From positions 13,071 through 23,041 of the forward strand of contig JADGAO010000021.1 of NCBI GenBank assembly GCA_015231995.1: a stretch of DNA of 9,971 nt. Direction: 5' to 3'. Each line of letters starts with the position of its first letter. The stretch's first letter is position 1. The notes beneath the pieces were generated by a model that saw only the letters and a program-made list of their open reading frames with translations, was not told the DNA's origin and ran no database searches. The position numbers and the translations under genes were made by a program. The stretch comes from Nitrospinota bacterium (lineage in GTDB: Bacteria; Nitrospinota_A; UBA7883; JACRLM01). This document shows positions 1 to 5,182 of the stretch, piece after piece.

Positions 1-5
1 GGAGC

Positions 6-22
6 GCGGGCGTCCCGCCCGC
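6..22. repeat. GC-rich hairpin (REP-like)
   Basis: GCGGGCG (6-12) is the reverse complement of CGCCCGC (16-22), with a 3-base loop. There is no T-tract on either side, so it does not look like an intrinsic terminator. It looks like the edge of an intergenic palindromic repeat that may continue upstream of the window. Confidence 0.5.
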
Positions 23-26
23 AACG

Positions 27-57
27 TCTGAATGCCGCCTCGATGGCGGCGTTCAGA
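27..57. repeat. 13-bp stem-loop
   Basis: TCTGAATGCCGCC (27-39) pairs with GGCGGCGTTCAGA (45-57) around the 5-base loop TCGAT. All 13 positions pair if one G-T(U) wobble is allowed. No run of T follows on either strand. It could be a REP-type element or the 3' end structure of a transcript entering from the left. It lies directly against the inverted-repeat element that starts at 60. Confidence 0.6.
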
Positions 58-59
58 AG

Positions 60-208
60 GGGGCTGTCGCCAAATGGTAAAACAGAAGCGACAAACGCTG
101 TTCGAGGTGTTCTTCACCTCGAACTCCTTGTCCTGTAATGTGAGTTTATTCTTTCTTAAGGACGGCGGGGTGAAGAACACCCACGCCGAGCATTTGGGAG
201 ACAGCCCC
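60..208. repeat. MITE-like element with terminal inverted repeats and nested hairpins
   Basis: GGGGCTGTC (60-68) pairs with GACAGCCCC (200-208), and CCAAATG (70-76) pairs with CATTTGG (191-197). The outer arms therefore match over 16 pairs with a small internal loop. Inside are three more hairpins: AGCG/CGCT (87-99), a perfect 10-bp stem GTTCGAGGTG/CACCTCGAAC (100-124), and GGCG-GGGTG/CACCC-CGCC with one bulged A (164-187). No convincing protein-coding frame is present. GGG-CTGTC-type ends resemble terminal repeats of some DDE transposons, so a small non-autonomous element is the leading reading. A structured RNA is the alternative. No target-site duplication is evident. Confidence 0.45.
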
Positions 209-300
209 AACAAAGACGGCGTTTCGATCCCCGGTATCCGCGATTTGAGGTAGGCTCCCCTCTCTTTGGTATTTGGTATATTGATTGGCGAGTGAACCAT

Positions 301-705
301 ATGTACGTCGAGTGGAAAGAAGAATACAGCGTAGGGGTCGCCAAGTTTGACGACGGTCATAAAAATCTGTGTGGGCTGATAAATGAACTCCACGCCGGGA
401 TCATCGAAGGCAAAGGCAGGGATGCGCAGAGAAGCGTCCTTAAAGGGCTTGTCGAGTATTCAATGGGGCACTTCTCCGACGAAGAGAGTCTCATGAAACA
501 ATACGATTACCCCGAAAGGATTAGCCACAAGCTTGAGCATGACGAGTTCCGGGACAAATTGCTGGAATTCGTTGAAGCCTACCTGAAAGGAACCGCCCCC
601 CTGACGGTGGATCTTCTGGGGTATCTTGTCGGATGGCTGGAGAAGCACATGACCGTGACGGACAAGAAATACGAAGCATTTTTTAATTCAAAGGGCGTGA
701 TGTAA
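301..705 (+). CDS. Bacteriohemerythrin (first of a tandem pair)
   Basis: This is a small cytoplasmic four-helix-bundle protein predicted to bind O2 reversibly at a non-haem di-iron centre. Numbered from the ATG at 301 (134 aa), all seven expected ligands are present: His20, His57, Glu61, His76, His80, His116 and Asp121. The surrounding family motifs are also there: an N-terminal W..EYSVGV, HF..EE.LM, YP....H..EH..F, and WLEKH....DKKY. Length and spacing fit single-domain bacteriohemerythrins. An in-frame GTG at 292 would add three residues, but I prefer the ATG because the downstream paralogue begins with the same MYVEWKEEY at its ATG. The Shine-Dalgarno is weak. No sensor or output domain is fused, so O2 storage, delivery or scavenging is likelier than chemotaxis signalling. 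The 65-bp gap to the next gene suggests co-transcription. Confidence 0.93.
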   Translation: MYVEWKEEYSVGVAKFDDGHKNLCGLINELHAGIIEGKGRDAQRSVLKGLVEYSMGHFSDEESLMKQYDYPERISHKLEHDEFRDKLLEFVEAYLKGTAPLTVDLLGYLVGWLEKHMTVTDKKYEAFFNSKGVM

Positions 706-735
706 GGGGCTTCGCTTGGGCATATCATTTTAACC

Positions 736-751
736 ACCCTGTCCCGAGGGT
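736..751 (+). other. Small intergenic hairpin between hemerythrin genes
   Basis: ACCCT (736-740) pairs with AGGGT (747-751) around a 6-base loop. It is followed by TTG and then six A residues, not a T-tract. It is too weak to call a terminator, but it could modulate read-through or mRNA stability between the two paralogues. Confidence 0.25.
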
Positions 752-770
752 TTGAAAAAAGGCACGTCAA

Positions 771-1166
771 ATGTACGTCGAGTGGAAAGAAGAATACAAC
801 GTGGGCGTAGCAAGATTCGACGAAAGCCATAAGGAACTATATTCCCTGATAAACGAACTGCACGCAGGAGTGGTGGAAGGCAGATACAGGGACACGCAGA
901 AGAATGTCCTGAAAAACCTTGTTCATTATTCGATCAGCCACTTTGCGGACGAAGAACGGCTGATGAAAGAATACAACTATCCCGAACTGGCCTCGCATAA
1001 ACGCGAGCATGACCAGTTTCGAAAAAAGCTGGAGGAATTTGTTGACGCATACATGGAAGGCTTCGCCCTTTTAACCACCGACCTTTTGGATTACATGGTT
1101 CGATGGCTTGAAAAACATGTGACTGTGACTGACAAGAAATATGAGCCGTATTTCAGGGATTTATAG
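771..1166 (+). CDS. Bacteriohemerythrin (second of a tandem pair)
   Basis: This is a 131-residue single-domain hemerythrin-like protein, predicted to bind O2 at a di-iron site in the cytoplasm. The complete ligand set is at His20, His57, Glu61, His76, His80, His116 and Asp121, the same spacing as its upstream neighbour. By eye the two proteins are about 67% identical. The first 28 bases after the start codons match exactly, so this is a local gene duplication that has since diverged. Substitutions lie mostly at surface-type positions (for example Asn/Glu, Gly/Asn, Leu/Arg), while ligands and core motifs are kept, so both copies are probably functional. The start is the only ATG matching the paralogue; an AAGG-like ribosome site lies about 8 bases upstream. 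It converges on the minus-strand lipoprotein gene with only 41 bases between stop codons and no clear terminator. Confidence 0.93.
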   Translation: MYVEWKEEYNVGVARFDESHKELYSLINELHAGVVEGRYRDTQKNVLKNLVHYSISHFADEERLMKEYNYPELASHKREHDQFRKKLEEFVDAYMEGFALLTTDLLDYMVRWLEKHVTVTDKKYEPYFRDL

Positions 1167-1207
1167 GATAAAAATAGAAATTCACTCCTTGGCGCTCGGC
1201 TCTCGAT

Positions 1208-1981
1208 TCACTTCTTCTGTTTTGGCAGGTTCTCCGCAAATCCCATGAAAACGGACAACAGGACATCGCGTTGCGCCGGGTATGGCGGGTATGGATAAAT
1301 CTTATCCTCCTCATTCAGTACCCTGTTGATCGTATCAAGCAAGATAGCGGTGTTGTCGTCAAGACGCGTCTCGTATTGCCTGCTGTCGTTTCTCGATTTC
1401 TCCACGGAGCCGCCCCAAACAAACACCCCAGCCGTTATGTCGTAAATGGCCAGCGACACGCTCATGCGCCGGGTAGCTTCGGTTTTTATTTTCTGTCCGA
1501 TAAGTTTCCTTTTGTCCTTATCTTTTTCCTTGTCGCTGTAAACATCCTCCTTGCGCCGCTCTTTTGTCACATTGTCATCTTCTATCCTGGCGAAGACCAC
1601 ATATCGCGCGGCGGGAATTTTTGATCTTATCTCGTCAAGCCAACGGGTGGAGACCACTCCGGCGTTTTTATATTCCGACAACATTGCGGCGCGGCGGTCT
1701 ATCCCGACAGCGGACGTGAACGCGGCCGGGTCATGAACGTATATATCTTTCCTCTCATCGAGGAACCCGCTTCGAAGTATCGAGGAGAAGGTCGTGATTT
1801 CGCCTGGGGCGAGTTCCGCCGTGGCGGAGACCACGCCTCCCACATAAAGCCCGGACGTTTTGACGGAATCGAAAGTGAAACTCGGATCGTGTTTCAATCC
1901 CCGTATCGTCGTGGCGCAACCTGACGCGAACGCAAGCATGAGAATAACGGCGGGGGCAAATCTGAAGATATAGTTTCTCAT
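1208..1981 (-). CDS. Predicted outer-membrane lipoprotein of unknown function
   Basis: I do not recognise the family. From the start at 1981 the protein is 257 aa and begins with a lipoprotein signal: Arg2 and Arg7, a hydrophobic stretch to about residue 18, then A-S-G-C with the lipidated Cys at 22. Ala follows at +2 rather than Asp, which favours outer-membrane sorting. The mature part contains ARYVVFARIEDD (about residues 123-134), a very charged Lys/Glu/Asp/Arg run (about 138-165), and SVSLAIYDITAGVFVWGGS (about 173-191). These look like beta-strands flanking a flexible insert. The frame stays open to 2065, but that would bury the signal peptide behind 28 residues and begin inside the 2038-2067 hairpin, so I reject that start. 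It is second in a minus-strand pair. The Shine-Dalgarno is weak, so translational coupling or a leader effect is possible. Confidence 0.75.
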   Translation of the reverse strand: MRNYIFRFAPAVILMLAFASGCATTIRGLKHDPSFTFDSVKTSGLYVGGVVSATAELAPGEITTFSSILRSGFLDERKDIYVHDPAAFTSAVGIDRRAAMLSEYKNAGVVSTRWLDEIRSKIPAARYVVFARIEDDNVTKERRKEDVYSDKEKDKDKRKLIGQKIKTEATRRMSVSLAIYDITAGVFVWGGSVEKSRNDSRQYETRLDDNTAILLDTINRVLNEEDKIYPYPPYPAQRDVLLSVFMGFAENLPKQKK

Positions 1982-2037
1982 TTGACTCTCGACCCATACC
2001 ACTTGAGAATTTATCGAAGCATAACCATTATCGCGCT

Positions 2038-2067
2038 GGATGGCGGCCTGCAATAGGGCCGCCATCC
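2038..2067 (-). other. Intercistronic 11-bp stem-loop between lipoprotein genes
   Basis: GGATGGCGGCC (2038-2048) is the exact reverse complement of GGCCGCCATCC (2057-2067), with an 8-base loop. On the minus strand it lies 11 bases after the stop codon of the 2744-2079 gene and 56 bases before the start of the next. What follows it on that strand is AGCGCGA, not a T-run, so it does not fit a classical intrinsic terminator. An mRNA-stabilising 3' end, partial attenuation between the genes, or a REP element are all possible. Confidence 0.6.
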
Positions 2068-2078
2068 CAAGACGCCGA

Positions 2079-2744
2079 TTACTTTTTAGCCACCGCCGGG
2101 CCTTTCATCGCCGCAAGCTTGGCCAGGTCAATCTTGGCCGCGGCCCCTTTGACAGCTTCCATGCTCACGCCGTTGCCGCGAATCTCGATGATGATGCTAT
2201 CGGGAATCGCAATATCCAGTTCGCCTGATTTGGAGGATTTGTCATAGCTCTCGCGAGCTTTGAATTCGCCGATCTTGGTGGTCTTCTCATACCTGTTATC
2301 CTGCTCGCTATCAATCTCCACCATTGTCCATGCGGCGGCGGCCATCGCCCCGATGCCGCCCATGTCGCTTATTTTTATCGAGATGTGTCCGCCTTTATCG
2401 TCGTTGTAAGACCCCTCGGCGAACGCCCCGCCAAACCCGCCGAAAGCGACCTTCTCGCCCTTAGCATCCGTCCGCTTCATGTCGGGGAGCGATTCGGGCA
2501 ACAACGCTTTGAGTTCGCGGAAATCCGTCGTCGGAGCTTTGCCTATTCCAGCCGACGCATCTTCCATAGCTTTGGCGGCGCCTTCCATCGCTTTGCCGGC
2601 CTGTTCAACGGACTTGGCCAGTTGATCGCTTGCGGCGGCCATTTTTTCGACAGCCTGTTGCTTCTCTTCCACCTTGCTACAGGCAAACATAACCGCCACA
2701 GCCATAACCGGAACCAGAAGTCTTATCATCCCGCTATCGCCCAT
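2079..2744 (-). CDS. Predicted lipoprotein with Ala-rich helical stalk, unknown function
   Basis: This is a 221-residue secreted protein of a family I do not recognise. Residues 6-21 form a hydrophobic signal segment ending M-F-A-C, with the candidate lipidated Cys at 22 and Ser at +2. The lipobox is somewhat unusual, with Phe at -2. Residues 25-72 are almost entirely Ala/Lys/Glu/Gln/Met with no helix breakers until GIGKAP, suggesting an amphipathic helix or coiled coil. Residues 75-221 form a globular domain with alternating hydrophobic residues and several Gly-rich turns (VAFGGFGGAF, ISDMGGIGAM). The start at 2744 is supported by AGAGGGG 7 bases upstream, whereas the internal Met6 has no spaced ribosome site. 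A promoter candidate lies about 60 bases upstream. The next gene on this strand is another lipoprotein, so the two may act together in the envelope. Confidence 0.75.
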   Translation of the reverse strand: MGDSGMIRLLVPVMAVAVMFACSKVEEKQQAVEKMAAASDQLAKSVEQAGKAMEGAAKAMEDASAGIGKAPTTDFRELKALLPESLPDMKRTDAKGEKVAFGGFGGAFAEGSYNDDKGGHISIKISDMGGIGAMAAAAWTMVEIDSEQDNRYEKTTKIGEFKARESYDKSSKSGELDIAIPDSIIIEIRGNGVSMEAVKGAAAKIDLAKLAAMKGPAVAKK

Positions 2745-2751
2745 CTCTTGT

Positions 2752-2758
2752 CCCCTCT
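2752..2758 (-). promoter_or_regulatory. Shine-Dalgarno for the 2744-2079 lipoprotein gene
   Basis: Read on the minus strand this is AGAGGGG, 7 bases before the ATG at 2744. It is one of the better ribosome sites in the window and decides the start codon in favour of Met1 over Met6. Confidence 0.6.
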
Positions 2759-2800
2759 TTTAAAATGGAATTCCCGCGCCAAATGATTTTGCGATTTTAG

Positions 2801-2829
2801 AGTGTAATACTTTTTTTGATGATTGTCAG
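2801..2829 (-). promoter_or_regulatory. Candidate sigma-70 promoter for the lipoprotein pair
   Basis: On the minus strand, CTGACA (2829-2824, 5 of 6 to the -35 consensus) and TACACT (2806-2801, 4 of 6 to the -10) are separated by exactly 17 bases, with an A-rich spacer. This would give a leader of about 50 nt before the ATG at 2744. The call rests on consensus matching only. Confidence 0.45.
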
Positions 2830-2894
2830 TTTTGGGGGTGAGCGGTTTCCCTTTAACGAGGAGGGCTTTGCTAAGTCGCCATTTCCGCAATATT

Positions 2895-3048
2895 GTCATT
2901 CTGTCGACTTGTCATTCTGAGCAACGCGTTGTCATTCTGAACGTAATGTCATTCTGAGCGAAGCGAAGAATCTATCAAAGAGAATGTTCTTTATACTTTG
3001 ATCCTTCGGTCGAGGACTCCCTCAGGATGACAACATCCTCAGGATGAC
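2895..3048. repeat. Nested palindromic repeat cluster (GTCATTCTGAGCGAAGCG type)
   Basis: GTCATTCTG occurs four times as direct copies at 2895, 2911, 2931 and 2948. Its pairing partner CAGGATGAC (G-T wobble) occurs twice at 3023 and 3040. Between them lie GAGCGAAGCGAAGAATC (2956-2972), partly complementary to GATCCTTCGGTCG (3000-3012), then ATCAAAG/CTTTGAT (2974-2980 and 2996-3002), and at the centre the short palindrome AGAA-TG-TTCT. The whole block can fold as one long hairpin. AACGTAA (2940-2946) also pairs with TTACGTT (3052-3058). This is the kind of intergenic palindromic repeat found in many copies in some environmental genomes. Multiple partial heads and tails suggest repeated insertion or local amplification. 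Confidence 0.7.
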
Positions 3049-3073
3049 AACTTACGTTTAGCGGTCATTATGA

Positions 3074-3112
3074 ACGGAGCGCAACCCTTAGCTGGCTCAG
3101 GGCAAACTCCGT
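3074..3112. repeat. Second palindromic intergenic repeat (ACGGAG/CTCCGT)
   Basis: ACGGAG (3074-3079) pairs with CTCCGT (3107-3112). Inside, CCCT (3085-3088) pairs with AGGG (3099-3102), with AGC/GCT nested further in. It adjoins the GTCATTCTG cluster, and the sequence looks like a decayed copy of another dispersed palindromic repeat. The following 120 bases up to the start codon at 3233 contain no gene and no promoter I would defend. Confidence 0.4.
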
Positions 3113-3232
3113 GATGAATCTCGAAGTTGACGAACACTGATGATTAAGTGGAAGATTATGCGCCTGGATTTTCAGTGGTAGGGAATTAGCGACCAGGCTC
3201 GTATTGTAAACAAGCGCGGAATAAATTAACGG

Positions 3233-5059
3233 ATGGGCGACAGGTTTATCAGTAAAAAATCGCTTCTAATTTTGCTTGCGCTCGTCATAACGGTTTTGAC
3301 AGCTGGATATGCGGTGACGCTCGGATACGAGCCTCGATATATAGTCAAAGCCCCAGCGTCAGCTGACACGGATAAATCAGGGGCTTTCTGGAAAAATGGA
3401 GCCATCAACCCCGTCCTTAACCTGCCGGATGATCAACTTCCGCTCAACATCCCCGGCCCGCTCGACGCATGGGGCGGTTCCACTCAACATACTGTCACGC
3501 TCAACTTTACAGTCGCACCGGGAAAATACAGGGTAAAACTCGAATTCTACGACTGCCATGAATCGCAACCGCCTTCGCTCGACATCAAGATCAACGACGG
3601 CCCATCGCGCAATCATCAGTTAAAACCGGGCAAAGGCGCGCCTCCGCCATACAGTATTGTAAACGACGCTCTAACGTTCGAAACTCCGGTGGAAATAACG
3701 TCCGCTAACAACAGGATTTCGATAACCAATCTCAAAGGCTCCTGGGCGGCGCCTGCTTTGTTGAGCGTTTATGACGACAGGTTTAATCCCGCCAAATCGC
3801 TATTCTCACTGCTTAAAAACAGCAAAGCCTCGGCTATCGTTTTTTTCGGCCTGATATTGTCGCTGACCATTTTTCTTTCGGCTGACGGGTCGTTCAAAAA
3901 AGCATCTGCGGATATCGCTCTGTTAACCGTCGCGGTTTTTATCACGCTCATTATGAGCGAGGCCATATTCCGAATCTACCTCACGCTTAAACCAGCCAGC
4001 AGGATCATCAACGCGGAAAACCCTGATTCGAAAAACAAAAATATTGAAGGCGCCAATTACACGACGGCGACGATGATAGACGTAAGCCCCGACCCCGATA
4101 TACCGTACGTTTTAAAGCCAAACCTGCGAGGCTTTTTTGCGGGACATCCGCTGAATACAAATTCGTTCGGTATGCGCGGGGACGATACCGCGCTGGAAAA
4201 ACCGGCCAACACGATTCGCATATTGGGGCTGGGCGACTCCGTGATGTTCGGATGGGGGCTTGATTATGAGGATTCCATCATGCCGGTTCTGGCGCGGAAA
4301 CTCCATGAGAAGCTCGGCGTGAATGTCGAGGCGTTGAACACATCCGTCCCCAGTTACAACACCCATGTCGAGGCGGAGGTGTATCGCAGGATTGGCAGAA
4401 AGTTCAAGCCGGATATAGTCGTCCTTCTTTTCGTCGGCAACGACTTCGGGTTTCCAAGTTCGATGGTGGAGCCGGTTAAACTTTTCACGTTCAACAAAAG
4501 TTATATACGGGAGCAACTCCGGCGCTTCCTCATCCCCTATGTGTCCGATTCGGCCAGCGAGAAAGAGGATGTCGTTGACCGGAACGCTTGGACCCAGGTT
4601 GAAACCATGCAAGGCGACGAAAAGGAAAAACGGCGCCAGTGGCTCGGCGAGGTGGAGCGATACTACGAAAAGATGACGACCAAAGAAGGCGTCGCAACTT
4701 CTTTACAGAACCTGTCGGACATGCTGGAAAAGGACGGGGCGAAGGGGGTTCTTTTATACCATCCCAGTTTTCTTGTCCCGGGCGATCCGGCGAGTTATGA
4801 AAAAATCCCCGGGACCGGCGAGAATATTAACGAATTTATAAAACAGGTTGGAAATAAAACGGGCTTATACCCGGTAGACATGACCCCCGTCTACGAAGCG
4901 TTTGTAAAATTCAAAGGCAAGCCATCTCAAAAAGAGGCGTTGTGGCTGGACCCGGGCGACCCACATCCGATAAAAGAGGGCCATGAAATGATGGCCGAGG
5001 AAGTGGTTAAGGTGGTGGTGGATAAATTTGCCCCTCTTGCCAGTGGGAACCGCAGGTAA
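3233..5059 (+). CDS. Membrane-anchored SGNH/GDSL hydrolase or acyltransferase
   Basis: The protein is 608 aa. Hydrophobic segments at about 8-29, 199-217 and 228-249 give a three-TM topology. Residues 30-198 and the C-terminal half face the periplasm, and a short Lys-containing loop (218-227) is inside. Residues about 75-180 are beta-rich (HTVTLNFTVAPGKYRVKLEFYD, then DIKINDG) and resemble a malectin-like or carbohydrate-binding sandwich; this is inference. Residues about 328-605 are an SGNH domain: GLGDS with nucleophile Ser336, VGND with Asn403, and DPHP with Asp576 and His578. The block II segment reads NTSVPSYN (369-376), so the usual Gly is replaced. Such enzymes add or remove acyl groups on polysaccharides or cell-wall sugars. 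No MBOAT partner or glycosyltransferase is nearby to name the substrate. The ribosome site is weak (GCGGA 12 bases upstream). The gene stands alone, with repeats on both sides. Confidence 0.85.
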   Translation: MGDRFISKKSLLILLALVITVLTAGYAVTLGYEPRYIVKAPASADTDKSGAFWKNGAINPVLNLPDDQLPLNIPGPLDAWGGSTQHTVTLNFTVAPGKYRVKLEFYDCHESQPPSLDIKINDGPSRNHQLKPGKGAPPPYSIVNDALTFETPVEITSANNRISITNLKGSWAAPALLSVYDDRFNPAKSLFSLLKNSKASAIVFFGLILSLTIFLSADGSFKKASADIALLTVAVFITLIMSEAIFRIYLTLKPASRIINAENPDSKNKNIEGANYTTATMIDVSPDPDIPYVLKPNLRGFFAGHPLNTNSFGMRGDDTALEKPANTIRILGLGDSVMFGWGLDYEDSIMPVLARKLHEKLGVNVEALNTSVPSYNTHVEAEVYRRIGRKFKPDIVVLLFVGNDFGFPSSMVEPVKLFTFNKSYIREQLRRFLIPYVSDSASEKEDVVDRNAWTQVETMQGDEKEKRRQWLGEVERYYEKMTTKEGVATSLQNLSDMLEKDGAKGVLLYHPSFLVPGDPASYEKIPGTGENINEFIKQVGNKTGLYPVDMTPVYEAFVKFKGKPSQKEALWLDPGDPHPIKEGHEMMAEEVVKVVVDKFAPLASGNRR

Positions 5060-5060
5060 T

Positions 5061-5090
5061 TTGTAGGGCGCCCCACCGGGTCACCCCTAC
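5061..5090. repeat. Degenerate TGTAGGG palindromic repeat
   Basis: GTAGGG (5063-5068) pairs with CCCTAC (5085-5090), starting two bases after the SGNH stop codon. The head TTGTAGGG matches the head of the better preserved repeat at 7412. The interior (CCCC..CGGG) is GC-rich but poorly paired, so it appears to be a decayed copy. There is no T-tract. It may still act as a 3' end for the upstream transcript. Confidence 0.5.
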
Positions 5091-5117
5091 CTTCGCAATC
5101 CCGTTCCTACACCTCCT

Positions 5118-5146
5118 TTTCTAAAGCGAACGGCATTTGCTATCAT
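5118..5146 (+). promoter_or_regulatory. Candidate extended -10 promoter for the kinase-Clp unit
   Basis: TGC-TATCAT (5138-5146) is a TGn extended -10 with 5 of 6 matches to TATAAT. The -35 position 17 bases upstream, TTTCTA (5118-5123), is weak, as is usual for extended -10 promoters. Transcription would begin near 5153, leaving a leader of about 30 nt that includes the strong AGGGGG ribosome site. It separates this unit from the SGNH gene. Confidence 0.45.
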
Positions 5147-5170
5147 GTTGGGAAGGGTAACAATCGGCGA

Positions 5171-5176
5171 AGGGGG
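5171..5176 (+). promoter_or_regulatory. Shine-Dalgarno of the kinase-TPR gene
   Basis: AGGGGG sits 6 bases before the ATG at 5183 and fixes the start so that the protein begins just ahead of the kinase glycine loop (G-RYQIHRIFGG). Confidence 0.6.
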
Positions 5177-5182
5177 CGGCTC

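Noticed and set aside
60..130. Possible tRNA: TGTCGCCAAATGGTAAAACAG resembles the D-arm of tRNA-Gln
   Set aside because: There is no 5-bp anticodon stem with a 7-base loop and T33, no T-arm (GGTTCGAATCC type), and the matching acceptor half lies 130 bases away as part of an inverted repeat.
32..253. Open frame of 73 codons at the left edge
   Set aside because: It runs across the hairpins and inverted repeats, has no ribosome site and no recognisable protein features.
1982..2065. Longer N-terminus for the 1208-1981 lipoprotein, starting at 2065
   Set aside because: It would put 28 residues ahead of a clear signal peptide and start inside an 11-bp stem-loop; no ribosome site supports it.
2895..2956. 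Four GTCATTCTG copies as a CRISPR array
   Set aside because: The units are 9-10 bases with 7-11 base gaps, far too short for repeats and spacers, and inverted copies follow; there are no cas genes.
3127..3159. TTGACG (3127) with GATTAT (3154) as promoter of the SGNH gene
   Set aside because: The -35 match is good, but the spacing of 21 bases is too long and no hexamer at 16-18 bases resembles a -10.
4112..4612. Minus-strand frame of 166 codons inside the SGNH gene
   Set aside because: It lies opposite the SGNH catalytic region, whose motifs are clear on the plus strand; no family features or ribosome site.
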